DNA of 64,000 nt. Origin: Vibrio pomeroyi. GTDB lineage: Bacteria; Pseudomonadota; Gammaproteobacteria; Enterobacterales; Vibrionaceae. Both the position numbers and the translations under genes were made by a program. Where the stretch lies: positions 3,162,001 through 3,226,000 of the forward strand of contig CP090854.1 in the NCBI GenBank assembly GCA_041879425.1, read 5' to 3'. The notes under the pieces are model-generated. The model did not search any database. It was not told the DNA's origin and worked only from the letters and a program-made list of their open reading frames with translations. This document shows, piece by piece, positions 47,576 to 57,139 of the stretch. Position 1 is the stretch's first letter; each line of letters opens with the position of its first letter.

Positions 47576-48037
47576 ATGCAATTAAGCGAAGTACTTTCAT
47601 TGGACTGCACCAAAAGTGCAGTCCAATGCACAAGCAAAAAAAGAGCCCTTGAGCTCATCAGTCAGATCGCAGCAGAAAGCTGTGGTCAAGATTCAACAGA
47701 GCTGTTTGAGTGCATGTTGAGCCGTGAGAAAATGGGCAGTACAGGTATTGGTAATGGCATAGCTATTCCCCATGCTCGTATGAATGTCAGTGATAAAGCG
47801 ATTGCTGTATTACTGCAATGCCAAGATCCAATCGAATTCGATGCTATTGATAATCGTCCTGTCGACCTACTATTTGCTCTGCTTGTTCCAAGTGAACAGT
47901 GCAAGGAGCATCTAAAAACCCTTTCATGTATGGCAGAACGACTTAACGACAAGCAGACTCTTAAACAGTTGCGTAATGCTCAAAGCGATCAAGAGCTTTA
48001 CGACATCATGATTCAAGTGCCAACTTGCGAGCAATAA
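47576..48037 (+). CDS. ptsN: Nitrogen PTS enzyme IIA (PtsN)
   Basis: 153 residues. It is the terminal phosphoacceptor of the PTS-Ntr chain; dephospho-PtsN regulates potassium transport and sensor kinases in enterics. The phosphorylated histidine is H66 in [11 protein letters not shown]. The protein belongs to the fructose/mannitol IIA family ([20 protein letters not shown]). It starts immediately after hpf. A perfect hairpin lies in its codons 8-18 and is described separately. The partner Npr is encoded two genes downstream. Confidence 0.95.
   Translation: MQLSEVLSLDCTKSAVQCTSKKRALELISQIAAESCGQDSTELFECMLSREKMGSTGIGNGIAIPHARMNVSDKAIAVLLQCQDPIEFDAIDNRPVDLLFALLVPSEQCKEHLKTLSCMAERLNDKQTLKQLRNAQSDQELYDIMIQVPTCEQ
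47598..47628. repeat. Perfect 13-bp inverted repeat inside the ptsN start
   Basis: CATTGGACTGCAC at 47598-47610 and its exact complement at 47616-47628 flank the loop CAAAA. In mRNA this is a very stable stem-loop beginning about 22 bases after the ptsN start codon. No T run follows, so it is not an intrinsic terminator. Confidence 0.85.
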
Positions 48038-48038
48038 C

Positions 48039-48908
48039 ATGCGATTAATCGTGGTTAGTGGCCAATCCGGGGCCGGTAAAAGTGTTGCGTTACGAGTCCT
48101 TGAAGACTTGGGGTATTACTGTGTTGATAACCTCCCCGTAAACCTGCTCAACGACTTCGTCGAATCGGTACGCGAGATCAATCAAAACGTTGCCGTGAGC
48201 ATTGATATTCGTAACCTACCGAAAGAGCCTCAGCTAGTCACAGACACGCTAGAGCAACTTGAAGCTGCCACTGATATTGACGTGAACGTGTTGTTCCTCG
48301 ATGCAAGCAAGCAGACGTTACTCAAGCGCTACAGCGAAACACGCAGAATCCACCCTCTATCAATCGGCCAAGAAAAGCTATCTCTTGAGCAAGCGATTGA
48401 TTTAGAAAAGACACTCCTGACACCTCTTGCTGAACAAGCCAGCATTGTGATTGACAGTAGTGACTGCAACCTCTACGAATTGAGTGAAAAGGTTCGCTTT
48501 AAAGTTGAAGGCAAAGAGAAGCAAGAGCTGATCATTGTCTTTCAATCGTTCGGTTTCAAATATGGCCTGCCAAGTGACGCTGACTATGTGTTTGATGTTC
48601 GCTTCTTGCCTAACCCTCACTGGGAACCAGATTTACGACCATTAACGGGCCTCGATGCCCCAATTCACTCTTTCCTAGAAAAACACCCAGAAGTTATTGA
48701 ACTCAAGCAACAGATCCAAGGCTTTGTTGAGCAGTGGCTACCAATGTTAGAGAAGAATAATCGCAGCTACCTAACAGTCGCGATTGGTTGTACTGGCGGT
48801 AAGCATCGCTCGGTTTATCTAACTCAGAAAATTGGTGAGTACTTCGAACAACTTGGTCATCAAGTTCAAATCAGACACGCCTCCCTAGAGAAGCACCAAC
48901 AGGGCTAA
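48039..48908 (+). CDS. rapZ: RNase adapter protein RapZ
   Basis: 289 residues. It delivers the small RNA GlmZ to RNase E, tuning glucosamine-6-phosphate synthesis and so envelope precursor supply. Walker A GQSGAGKS is at about 8-15, and the conserved [14 protein letters not shown] follows. The C-terminal domain has [13 protein letters not shown]. The gene begins one base after ptsN and ends two before npr, the usual order in Vibrio and E. coli. Confidence 0.97.
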   Translation: MRLIVVSGQSGAGKSVALRVLEDLGYYCVDNLPVNLLNDFVESVREINQNVAVSIDIRNLPKEPQLVTDTLEQLEAATDIDVNVLFLDASKQTLLKRYSETRRIHPLSIGQEKLSLEQAIDLEKTLLTPLAEQASIVIDSSDCNLYELSEKVRFKVEGKEKQELIIVFQSFGFKYGLPSDADYVFDVRFLPNPHWEPDLRPLTGLDAPIHSFLEKHPEVIELKQQIQGFVEQWLPMLEKNNRSYLTVAIGCTGGKHRSVYLTQKIGEYFEQLGHQVQIRHASLEKHQQG

Positions 48909-48910
48909 CC

Positions 48911-49186
48911 ATGGAATTAACTCGAACTGTACTGATCCAAAACCGCTTGGGTCTTCACGCTAGAGCAGCCGTAAAGTTGGTTGAGCTTGCACAAAGCTTT
49001 GATGCGACCATCACTATCCATAGTGAAGAAGATAAAAGCGCGACAGCAGACAGCGTGATGGGCCTGCTGATGCTGGAATCAGCACAGGGGCAACACATTA
49101 CCATTCAAGCTGCTGGCACCGATTCACAGCAAGCACTGGATGCTGTCTGTCATCTAATTGAAGACAAGTTTGATGAAGGTGAGTAG
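48911..49186 (+). CDS. ptsO: Nitrogen PTS phosphocarrier protein Npr
   Basis: 91 residues, HPr-like. It passes phosphate from PtsP to PtsN. The phosphorylated histidine is H16 in [17 protein letters not shown], and the regulatory-serine region is [14 protein letters not shown]. It is the last gene of the rpoN group. The 148 bases after it hold the mgtE promoter region and no obvious terminator. Confidence 0.96.
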   Translation: MELTRTVLIQNRLGLHARAAVKLVELAQSFDATITIHSEEDKSATADSVMGLLMLESAQGQHITIQAAGTDSQQALDAVCHLIEDKFDEGE

Positions 49187-49334
49187 CGAAAGCGCTTCAT
49201 TTACAACACCCAAAACTCAAACAGCGAACCAACCAATATTAAATCTTAGTTCTACCTAAGTTTATGATTTAAATAAGCCCCAGAATTAAGTTACTATTCC
49301 AAGCATTGTTAGAATAATGAGATAGGAGGAAAAT

Positions 49335-50690
49335 ATGGCAGAGCAATTAGAATTCGACCAAGCTCACCAAACCCTCCAAGAAGTCAGCGAAGCCCTAGAA
49401 AACGGCCGATTTGTTCACGTACGCCGACAACTTCAGGACATGGAACCTGAGGATATTGCACACCTTTTAGAAGCCTCCCCTCGCAAAAGTCGTGACGTAC
49501 TCTGGCAACTCACCGATCCAGAAGACTACGGTGAAATTCTTGATGAACTAAACGAAGACGTCAAAGATGCTCTTGTGTCGAAAATGGCACCTGAGACCTT
49601 GGCAGAAGCAACAGAGGGCATGGAAACTGATGACGTCGCGTACGTACTTCGAAGCCTACCCGACGATGTTTCTCGCGAAGTCCTTTCTCAAATGGACTCC
49701 GTTGATCGTGCTCTAGTTGAAACCGCCCTATCGTACCCTGAAGATTCAGCAGGTGCGATCATGAATACCGACGTAATCACGATTCGTGGTGATGTCGATG
49801 TCGACGTTGTATTACGCTACATGCGAATGCGTGGCGAACTGCCCGATGCAACCGATGCGCTGTATGTTATCGATGAAGAAGAACGTCTTATCGGTAACCT
49901 ATCGCTTACTACGCTAGTAACAACTCAGCCTGATGTTCCAGTTTCAGAAGTGATGGATGACGCCGACGAAGCGATCGCGGTTGAAACCAGTGCTTCAGAT
50001 ATCGCGAGCCTATTTGAACGTCGTAACTGGGTTTCTGCACCTGTCGTCGATAGTAACCAGCACCTTGTGGGTCGTATCACCATCGATGACGTGGTTGATG
50101 TTATCCGTGAAGATGCCGAACACTCAATGATGAGTATGGCGGGTATGGACGATGACGAAGATACCTTCGCTCCGGTCGTAAAATCCGCTCGTCGTCGTAG
50201 CGTCTGGCTTGGTGCTAACGTACTCGCGGCACTGGCTGCGGCATCTGTTTCCAATATGTTTGAAGCAACGCTTGACCAAATGGCAGCGATTGCGGTTCTG
50301 ATGACTATCGTGCCTTCTATGGGCGGTGTTGCTGGTAACCAAACCGTTGCACTGGTGATTCGTGGTTTAGCACTCGGTCATATCGGTGACAGTAACAAAC
50401 GCGAACTACTCCTCAAAGAAGCGGCTATCGGCTTCCTCAACGGCGTTCTATGGGCCGTTATCATTGGTGGTATCGTTGTGGCTTGGAAAGGCAACTGGAT
50501 ACTGGGAGGCATCATCTCAGCTGCGATGATGACCAACTTGATTGTCGCGGGTATTGCTGGTGTAACCATCCCTGTGATGCTGAAGAAGATGAATATCGAC
50601 CCGGCATTGGCAGGTGGTATGGCACTCACAACAGTTACTGATGTTATTGGCCTATCGGTGTTCCTAGGCTTAGCAACCATACTGATCTAG
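49335..50690 (+). CDS. mgtE: Magnesium transporter MgtE
   Basis: 451 residues, the full-length form. It is a dimeric Mg2+ channel gated by cytoplasmic Mg2+. It has an N-terminal superhelical MgtE-N domain (about 20-130), two CBS domains (about 135-260), and a plug helix. Five C-terminal membrane helices (about 285-450) follow, with the conserved pore stretch VPSMGGVAGNQTVALVIRG. No magnesium riboswitch is visible upstream. The ATG is behind GATAGGAGGAAAAT, a strong ribosome-binding site. Confidence 0.97.
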   Translation: MAEQLEFDQAHQTLQEVSEALENGRFVHVRRQLQDMEPEDIAHLLEASPRKSRDVLWQLTDPEDYGEILDELNEDVKDALVSKMAPETLAEATEGMETDDVAYVLRSLPDDVSREVLSQMDSVDRALVETALSYPEDSAGAIMNTDVITIRGDVDVDVVLRYMRMRGELPDATDALYVIDEEERLIGNLSLTTLVTTQPDVPVSEVMDDADEAIAVETSASDIASLFERRNWVSAPVVDSNQHLVGRITIDDVVDVIREDAEHSMMSMAGMDDDEDTFAPVVKSARRRSVWLGANVLAALAAASVSNMFEATLDQMAAIAVLMTIVPSMGGVAGNQTVALVIRGLALGHIGDSNKRELLLKEAAIGFLNGVLWAVIIGGIVVAWKGNWILGGIISAAMMTNLIVAGIAGVTIPVMLKKMNIDPALAGGMALTTVTDVIGLSVFLGLATILI

Positions 50691-50733
50691 TTATCATAAG
50701 CAGCTAGCCATTTTTTGACGAAATACAGAAAAC

Positions 50734-50762
50734 AAAAAGGGAGCCATTGGCTCCCTTTTTTA
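50734..50762. terminator. Bidirectional terminator between mgtE and pmbA
   Basis: AAAAAGGGAGCCA pairs with TGGCTCCCTTTTT, with A and T tracts on both sides of a near-perfect stem between convergent genes. Confidence 0.92.
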
Positions 50763-50782
50763 ATTCATCAGATTGAATTGAA

Positions 50783-52126
50783 TTACTCGCCCGCGACTTT
50801 CATCGACTCAAGCAAGATAGAACCTGTTTGAATCTGTGAACGCGTTTCAACATCGTTACCGACTGCAACGATCTGATTAAACATATCTTTTAGGTTACCC
50901 GCAATCGTCACTTCCGATACTGGGTATTGGATCTCTCCGTTCTCAACCCAGAAACCTGCAGCGCCACGAGAGTAATCGCCTGTTACTGTGTTTACGCCTT
51001 GCCCCATCACTTCAGTGACTAGGAAGCCCGTACCCAACTCTTTTAGCATCTGCTCAAAGTTTTGACCGGTCGATTTAACGAACCAGTTATGAATGCCACC
51101 AGCATGACCGGTTGGCGTCATATCCATTTTACGTGCGGCATAGCTCGTTAGTAGGTAAGTTGCTAGCACACCGTCAGTGATGATTTCACGATCTTGAGTG
51201 AACACACCTTCGCTATCAAATGGGCTTGAAGCCAAACCACGTAGGATATGAGGACGCTCAGAGATATTGAACCAATCAGGTAGGATTTTCTGGCCTAAAT
51301 GATCTAATAAGAACGACGACTTACGGTAAAGATTACCACCACTGATCGCCATCACTAGGTGACCGATAAGACCTGTAGCAACATCATTTGCGAACATGAT
51401 TGGGTATTGGCCTGTTGGTAGCTTTTTCGCATCCAAACGGCTAATGGTCTTTTCTGCAGCTTCTTGACCAACACGCTCAGGCGTCCACAGCTCATCACGG
51501 TGACGTGCAACGGTGTAGCTGTAGTCACGTTCCATTTCACCATTAGCGCCTTGTCCAATCACACAACAGCTCGTGCTATGACGGCTTGAAGCGTAGCTTG
51601 CTAATAAGCCATGGCTGTTACCGTAAACCTTAACGCCGTAGTGGCTGTCGTAGCTTGCGCCATCACTTTGTTTGATCTTGTCGCTATAAGCTAACGCTTG
51701 CTTCTCAGCAGCAATCGCAATCTCAGCGGCATAGTCTGGGTTAGGTTCATCAGGGTGGAAAAGATCCAAGTCTGGAATTTCTTTTACCATGTATTCTTTT
51801 GCTGCAGGACCTGCAAACGGGTCTTCAGATGTATATTGAGCGATATCAAGTGCGGCTGCTACCGTTTGAGCAATCGCCTTCTCACTCAGATCAGATGTAG
51901 ATGCGCTGCCTTTTTTCTGGCCGCGATAAACAGTAATACCAAGTGCACCATCACTATTAAATTCAACGTTTTCCACTTCACACATGCGTGTTGAAACACT
52001 TAAACCCGTTGACTTAGTAATAGCAACTTCAGCGGCGTCGGCACTCACAGAGGCCATGTCCAACGCTTTTGCTACTGCGGCTCCTAGCTCAACTCTTTGC
52101 TGGGCGACTTGCTGTTTTACATCCAT
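50783..52126 (-). CDS. pmbA: Metalloprotease PmbA (TldE)
   Basis: 447 residues, normal family length. With TldD it forms a heteromeric peptidase that in E. coli matures microcin B17 and degrades CcdA. The subunit family U62/M103 has characteristic [20 protein letters not shown] and the C-terminal [21 protein letters not shown]. The HExxH-type zinc site belongs to TldD; its absence here is expected. It is divergent from darP, as in E. coli. tldD is outside the window. Confidence 0.96.
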   Translation of the reverse strand: MDVKQQVAQQRVELGAAVAKALDMASVSADAAEVAITKSTGLSVSTRMCEVENVEFNSDGALGITVYRGQKKGSASTSDLSEKAIAQTVAAALDIAQYTSEDPFAGPAAKEYMVKEIPDLDLFHPDEPNPDYAAEIAIAAEKQALAYSDKIKQSDGASYDSHYGVKVYGNSHGLLASYASSRHSTSCCVIGQGANGEMERDYSYTVARHRDELWTPERVGQEAAEKTISRLDAKKLPTGQYPIMFANDVATGLIGHLVMAISGGNLYRKSSFLLDHLGQKILPDWFNISERPHILRGLASSPFDSEGVFTQDREIITDGVLATYLLTSYAARKMDMTPTGHAGGIHNWFVKSTGQNFEQMLKELGTGFLVTEVMGQGVNTVTGDYSRGAAGFWVENGEIQYPVSEVTIAGNLKDMFNQIVAVGNDVETRSQIQTGSILLESMKVAGE

Positions 52127-52244
52127 ATCTATTCTAATTTTTTAGGTCAATATTACGTAGGATAACAAGAATTTCGCTTTCTCCCCAAGATTCTTGCTAA
52201 AATAGGCAATATATTCGTTTGAGATAGTGACATAGGCAGAAAAG

Positions 52245-52769
52245 ATGGCTCGCAAAAACCAAAAAGCCCCATGGGAACCAGAAGAAGAAATCATCTGGGT
52301 AAGTAAGACAGAAATGAAAACCGACATGGAAGCGCTACAAAAACTGGGGGAAGAACTTGTTTCCCTTAAGCCTTCTGTATTAGACAAGTTTCCTCTGTCT
52401 GAAGATTTGGCACAAGCGATTAAAGATGCACAACGCTTTAAAAATGAAGCGAAGCGCCGTCAACTTCAATACATTGGTAAAGTAATGCGCAATGTTGATC
52501 CTGAGCCAATTCAAGCGGCTTTGGATAAAGTACGTAACAAGCACTCGCAAGCAACAGCTGAGCTGCACAAGCTTGAGCAACTGCGTGATCGTGTTGTTGC
52601 TGAAGGCGATGCTGCTATTTCAGAAGTCATGGACATGTACCCTGAAGCAGACCGTCAGCGTCTTCGTCAGCTAGCTCGCCAAGCTAACAAAGAGAAATCA
52701 GCGAACAAGCCAGCAAAAGCTTCTCGTGAGATATTCCAAATCTTAAAAGAGCTAAAGCTAGAAGACTAA
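52245..52769 (+). CDS. darP: Ribosome biogenesis factor DarP (YjgA)
   Basis: 174 residues, DUF615 family. DarP associates with late 50S subunit precursors. The acidic-basic N-terminus [20 protein letters not shown] and [19 protein letters not shown] are typical, and the protein is mostly helical and charged. It is divergent from pmbA (118 bases), and a hairpin shared with thiQ ends it. Confidence 0.95.
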   Translation: MARKNQKAPWEPEEEIIWVSKTEMKTDMEALQKLGEELVSLKPSVLDKFPLSEDLAQAIKDAQRFKNEAKRRQLQYIGKVMRNVDPEPIQAALDKVRNKHSQATAELHKLEQLRDRVVAEGDAAISEVMDMYPEADRQRLRQLARQANKEKSANKPAKASREIFQILKELKLED

Positions 52770-52796
52770 TCTTTGTCGCTTTACTCAGAAAGATAA

Positions 52797-52828
52797 TAAA
52801 AGACCTAGCGCATGCTAGGTCTTTTTGT
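52797..52828. terminator. Bidirectional terminator between darP and thiQ
   Basis: AAAAGACCTAGC pairs with GCTAGGTCTTTTT around GCAT, with A and T tracts on either side. Confidence 0.9.
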
Positions 52829-52875
52829 TTTCGACGTACTCAGTATCAACCATATTCAATATCAAAACTAAGCGA

Positions 52876-53583
52876 TCACTCGCCCGCTTTCACAAACGAG
52901 CTCAGTTCTGGTTGTTGATGATCAGCAGTAAGCATGGCTATCGAGTCTTCAACCAACACCTTACCCAATGCCACAAACACAAACTTGTTCGCAATACTGC
53001 GCGCATCACCTAAGTGGTGTGTCACCATCAAGACGGTAATGTTGCGTTCTGCTGCTAATCGTTTCACTAAGCTCAACATCTCTTCGCGTAGCAAAGGGTC
53101 AAGCGCAGAGAAAGGTTCATCAAGCAGCCAAATGTCGTGTGGTTGAACAAAACAACGCGCCAGCGCGACACGCTGACGTTGCCCACCAGATAATTGTTCA
53201 GGCAGCCTATCCAAGTACTCCGCAACACCCACTTGTGCAGCGGCTTGCTCAACGTCGATCTTTTGGGTTGCGGTAAGCTTTAAACCTGGATGCAGACCTA
53301 ATCCGATATTTTCACGCACTGTGAGGTGAGCAAATAGATTGTGTTCTTGGAACAACATCGCCAACGGGCGTTGGTGCGCTTCTTTGCCTATCAATGATTG
53401 TCCTGCCACCGAGATCTCTCCCGATGTCGGCTCAATAAACCCAGCAACCAATGCAAGTAGCGTTGATTTACCCGCACCACTCGGCCCCATTAGAGCAACA
53501 ATGTCGCCCTGCTCTGCTTGGAAATCAAAACTAAACAACTCTTGGTGATAGTGGTAATCCACATCTTTCATCACTAACATCAT
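52876..53583 (-). CDS. thiQ: Thiamine ABC transporter ATPase ThiQ
   Basis: 235 residues. It powers uptake of thiamine and thiamine phosphates. Walker A GPSGAGKS is at about 33-40, the signature is LSGGQRQRVALARCF, Walker B is IWLLDEPFSALDP, and the H-loop is VTHHLGD. It is the last gene of thiBPQ, 7 bases after thiP. Confidence 0.95.
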   Translation of the reverse strand: MMLVMKDVDYHYHQELFSFDFQAEQGDIVALMGPSGAGKSTLLALVAGFIEPTSGEISVAGQSLIGKEAHQRPLAMLFQEHNLFAHLTVRENIGLGLHPGLKLTATQKIDVEQAAAQVGVAEYLDRLPEQLSGGQRQRVALARCFVQPHDIWLLDEPFSALDPLLREEMLSLVKRLAAERNITVLMVTHHLGDARSIANKFVFVALGKVLVEDSIAMLTADHQQPELSSFVKAGE

Positions 53584-53590
53584 CGGTTCC

Positions 53591-55186
53591 TTAACTCTTT
53601 AGCTTTGAGCTTCGAGTAAACAAAAATTCAATCAGACTAAAACTGCCCACACTCAGTAACAGCAAACTCACTGACACCACTGCCGCCGCTTCCATTTGAT
53701 AGCTACCTAACAGTTGGAATAGATACAAAGGCAGAGTTCTAAAGTCTTGGCTACCAAACAAGGCAATCGCACTTAAGTCACCCATCGCCAGCATAAAGCT
53801 GATTGAGAATGCTTGCGCCATTGGTTTACGTAGCGCACGCCACTCCACCAGTCTAAAACGAGTGAACCCTGTCATTCCTATGCTTGCACACACATACTGA
53901 TACTGCTGAGAAAGATGCAGCATAGGTTGAGCTAAGGTTTTAATCACGTAAGGCAGCGCCATCAAACTGTTTACGGCAATCACGATAAAGAAAGCCAAGC
54001 TGAACACATCGGTAACCGAGCGCAATAATAAGAACAGGCCCGTACTGATCACCAAGCCCGGCGTCACCAAAATGATAGTGCCAATCAGCTCAATCTTATC
54101 CGCTCTAAAGTTCTTGTTCTGCAAACGCCATGCGCGACTGGTCAGAAGGATCGCGATACCAATACCAACGGCGATAATACTTGCGAGGGAAGCAACACGA
54201 ACCGAGGTCATTAACGCTGCCCAAAATGGCTCGCTGCTCAGTACAGTGAGCGCCTGAGAGTTAATACCACTTAGAATAACCATGGCTAATGGCGGCAATA
54301 CCAGCATTGAGACTATGATGATCCAAAAGCTATCCCAAGCTTTTGACCACCAGCTGTCCTTAACCAAATACTTCTCTTCCGACAGCTGACTAGCCGTCAC
54401 AGATATAGGCTTGGACAAACGCTGAATACTCACCGCTAATACGCCACACAGCAGCATTTGCCATATCGCGAGTAAGGCACCAGCTTGCAGGTCAAAGTCG
54501 AATTTGATTGCTTGATAGATGGCGAGCTCAATGGTGGTCGATTTCGGACCACCACCCAACGCCATCACGGTAGCAAAGCTGGTGAAGCACAACATGAAGA
54601 CCAAGCCACACACATGCGGCAATTGCTGTCTTAGCCTCGGCCATTCAACCCATTTGAATTTATTCCAATGACTCATACCTAAGTGAGCACACAGTTTATG
54701 CTGCTCGGCAGGCACAGTATCTAACGCTTGCAAAAGTAAGCGACTGGCATAAGGCAGGTTAAAGAAAACGTGCGCCAACAAAATACCATTCAAGCCATAA
54801 ATCGAGAATGGTAGCTCAATGTCGAAGTTCGCTAAGAACTTAGCTAACCAACCACTGTTGCCGTAAATCGCCAGCAAGCCAAATACACCGACCAACACAG
54901 GTAGAACCAAAGTCGACGCGAACAACCTTAATAACAAGGCTCGTCCAAAAAACTGTCTGCGACACAGAGCGTGTGCAATAGGTATAGCAAAGCCAACACT
55001 CAGTACTGTTGAGAGTGTCGCTTGATAAAAGCTGAATTTCGTTACATGCCAATAGTAAGGATCTGACCATACTTGGCTGATATCAAGAGAAGGGGCATTG
55101 CTAAGCAATGCCCCAACTGCTGAAACCACGAAGGCGGTAATGAGTATCGCAACCCAGATCCCTACCTTAGGTGTTTTCTTTATCAT
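53591..55186 (-). CDS. thiP: Thiamine ABC transporter permease ThiP
   Basis: 531 residues with about twelve membrane helices in two homologous permease halves. Each half has the EAA loop that contacts the ATPase: LCAHLGMSHWNKFKWVEWPR in the first and CASIGMTGFTRFRLVEWRAL in the second. It is the fused-permease type of the iron/thiamine/putrescine family. It lies between thiB (82-base gap) and thiQ. Confidence 0.95.
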   Translation of the reverse strand: MIKKTPKVGIWVAILITAFVVSAVGALLSNAPSLDISQVWSDPYYWHVTKFSFYQATLSTVLSVGFAIPIAHALCRRQFFGRALLLRLFASTLVLPVLVGVFGLLAIYGNSGWLAKFLANFDIELPFSIYGLNGILLAHVFFNLPYASRLLLQALDTVPAEQHKLCAHLGMSHWNKFKWVEWPRLRQQLPHVCGLVFMLCFTSFATVMALGGGPKSTTIELAIYQAIKFDFDLQAGALLAIWQMLLCGVLAVSIQRLSKPISVTASQLSEEKYLVKDSWWSKAWDSFWIIIVSMLVLPPLAMVILSGINSQALTVLSSEPFWAALMTSVRVASLASIIAVGIGIAILLTSRAWRLQNKNFRADKIELIGTIILVTPGLVISTGLFLLLRSVTDVFSLAFFIVIAVNSLMALPYVIKTLAQPMLHLSQQYQYVCASIGMTGFTRFRLVEWRALRKPMAQAFSISFMLAMGDLSAIALFGSQDFRTLPLYLFQLLGSYQMEAAAVVSVSLLLLSVGSFSLIEFLFTRSSKLKS

Positions 55187-55268
55187 AAATTGATTTTTAC
55201 CGTAAATGGCTCACTCCAAACATCACGAATGAACCTTTAAATACAGAAAGCGAGTTTTTAAAAGTACG

Positions 55269-56261
55269 TTAGAAAGTAAGCGCACTCTGCCATTCACGAA
55301 TCCAAGGCTTACGCTTCTCTGCGATCTCTTCAGAGCTAAAGCTCAGTGCTTTCTGTGGAACTGTTAACTGCTCAAAGCCTTTTGGTAACTCGACAGCCGT
55401 TACTGGGTACATCCAGTTACCTGTAGGCATCGCCGATTGGAATTCATCACTTAGGATAAACGCCATAAACTCATCAGCAAGCTTTTCGTTCTCACTGCCT
55501 TTAACCTTAGCAGCCACTTCCACTTGAGTGTAATGCCCTTCTTCGAAGCTCGCTGCTGCGTACTTAGAATCACTTTCTGCAATGATGTGATAAGCCGGAG
55601 AAGTTGTGTAAGACAGAACCAAGTCAGACTCACCTTCTAGGAACATTGAGTAAGCTTCAGACCAACCTTTGGTTACCGTCACTGTTTTCTGAGCTAGCTT
55701 CTTCCAAGCTGCCGTTGCTTCATCACCGTAAACCGATTTCATCCATAACATCATGCCTTGACCAGGTGTTGAAGTACGTGGATCTTGGTAGATAACCTTC
55801 AGATCATCACGCTGCTCAACCAACTCTTTCAAGCTCTTAGGCGGGTTGGCGAGTTTCTCTGTGTTATATACAAAGGCAAAGTAACCAAAGTCATAAGGTA
55901 CAAAGGTCTTATCATCCCAACCATTAGGTAGTGTTACTGATGAAGTATCAACCTTGTGCTCAGCCAATAAACCCGTCGCTTTAGCTTCAGCCATTAGGTT
56001 GTTGTCTAGACCTAATACGATGTCAGCTTTGCTGTTGCCGCCTTCAAGACGTAAGCGGTTAAGGATAGACACGCCATCTTCAAGCGCGACAAAGTTCACA
56101 TCACAACCACACTTCTCTTCAAATGCTTTTTCAACGGCAGGACGAGGGCCCCAATCCGCAGCAAAAGAGTCATAGGTGTATACAGTCAAAGTGTTGTCTG
56201 CAGCGAAGGCAGAAAAAGAGATCGCTGTAGTAACAGCAAGGGTAGTTAATGTGAATTTCAC
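55269..56261 (-). CDS. thiB: Periplasmic thiamine-binding protein ThiB
   Basis: 330 residues from a GTG start, supported by GGAGAG seven bases upstream. The signal peptide is MKFTLTTLAVTTAISFSAFA, cleaved before ADN. It captures thiamine, TMP or TPP for ThiPQ. The family features are LTVYTYDSFAADWGPRPAVE near the N-terminus and YTTSPAYHI in the ligand cleft. It is the first gene of thiBPQ, and a TPP riboswitch precedes it. Confidence 0.96.
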   Translation of the reverse strand: MKFTLTTLAVTTAISFSAFAADNTLTVYTYDSFAADWGPRPAVEKAFEEKCGCDVNFVALEDGVSILNRLRLEGGNSKADIVLGLDNNLMAEAKATGLLAEHKVDTSSVTLPNGWDDKTFVPYDFGYFAFVYNTEKLANPPKSLKELVEQRDDLKVIYQDPRTSTPGQGMMLWMKSVYGDEATAAWKKLAQKTVTVTKGWSEAYSMFLEGESDLVLSYTTSPAYHIIAESDSKYAAASFEEGHYTQVEVAAKVKGSENEKLADEFMAFILSDEFQSAMPTGNWMYPVTAVELPKGFEQLTVPQKALSFSSEEIAEKRKPWIREWQSALTF

Positions 56262-56331
56262 TGGACGCTCTCCATGGTCTGAGCGGCACAGGTTTGAGGG
56301 AGGAGAACGGTAGAGGTTGTTCCTAACTCAA

Positions 56332-56431
56332 TTCCTACGCCAGCATTATCTGGTTCAGGTTTACGGGTCCCAAGCGTGTGCTTGATCTCAGCTCGCATTC
56401 ATTATTTGAATGGTTCGCTCCCCGATGAGTG
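56332..56431 (-). ncRNA. TPP (THI-box) riboswitch upstream of thiBPQ
   Basis: On the minus strand the element runs from ATCGGGGAGC through GCTGAGATCAAGC, then ACCCGTAAACCTGAACCAG and ATAATGCTGGCGTAGGAA. These are the CUGAGA and ACCUGA(U)..CUGGAUAAUGCCAGCGUAGGGA landmarks of the THI-box. It lies about 70 bases before the thiB start. No clear intrinsic terminator follows, so translational control by hiding the GGAGAG site is the likelier mechanism, in line with thiamine-repressed uptake. Confidence 0.93.
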
Positions 56432-56477
56432 TTCAGAATTGTAATTCGAATTTTAACAATAAGCTATCAAGTTTGGA

Positions 56478-57101
56478 TCAATTACGTTGATCGTAGCCCC
56501 AACGTGGCACTAAACCTTGCTCAATACCAAGATGGTCCAAAATACGCGCCACCATAAAATCAACCAAGTCTTCAATCGACTTAGGTTGGTGATAAAAGCC
56601 TGGAGCCGCTGGCATGATCGTCACGCCCATGGTTGAGAGTTTGTGCATGTTCTCTAAGTGCAGCGTAGAAAATGGCGTTTCACGAACCACCAATAGCAAC
56701 TGGCCTCGCTCTTTCATGACTACGTCTGCTGCTCGCTCAATCAGGTTATCCGATAAGCCATGAGCAATTGAAGCCAAGCTGCCCGCTGAACACGGACACA
56801 CCACCATCTGCTTCGGCGCTGCTGAACCAGAGGCAACTGGTGAGAACCAATCATCCTTGCCACACACCACCAGCTTTTCTGGATCACAGCCAAGATGCTT
56901 AACCAAAGCTCGTTTCGCAGCTTCCGGCCCAGCAGGTAACTTAAGTTCATGCTCTGTCGCTAAGACAACTCGCGCAGCCGACGATATCAGTAAATACACC
57001 TGATAATCGGCTGCTAATAAGCATTCGAGTAAACGCAGTCCATAAGGCGCACCAGATGCGCCAGTGAAAGCAAGAGTTATCGCTTTATCGTGTTTTGTCA
57101 T
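56478..57101 (-). CDS. ubiX: Flavin prenyltransferase UbiX
   Basis: 207 residues. It makes prenylated FMN, the cofactor of the UbiD decarboxylase in ubiquinone synthesis. The N-terminal FMN-binding [17 protein letters not shown] is intact. [20 protein letters not shown] and [16 protein letters not shown] match the family. It is probably co-transcribed with mpl, which ends 38 bases upstream, and separate from the thi operon. Confidence 0.95.
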   Translation of the reverse strand: MTKHDKAITLAFTGASGAPYGLRLLECLLAADYQVYLLISSAARVVLATEHELKLPAGPEAAKRALVKHLGCDPEKLVVCGKDDWFSPVASGSAAPKQMVVCPCSAGSLASIAHGLSDNLIERAADVVMKERGQLLLVVRETPFSTLHLENMHKLSTMGVTIMPAAPGFYHQPKSIEDLVDFMVARILDHLGIEQGLVPRWGYDQRN

Positions 57102-57139
57102 GTTCTCAGTTACTTCAAATAATAAGGTCTTGAATCGGG

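Noticed and set aside
49187..49334. Magnesium riboswitch before mgtE
   Set aside because: The interval is too short and shows none of the paired elements of the ykoK or mgtA leaders.
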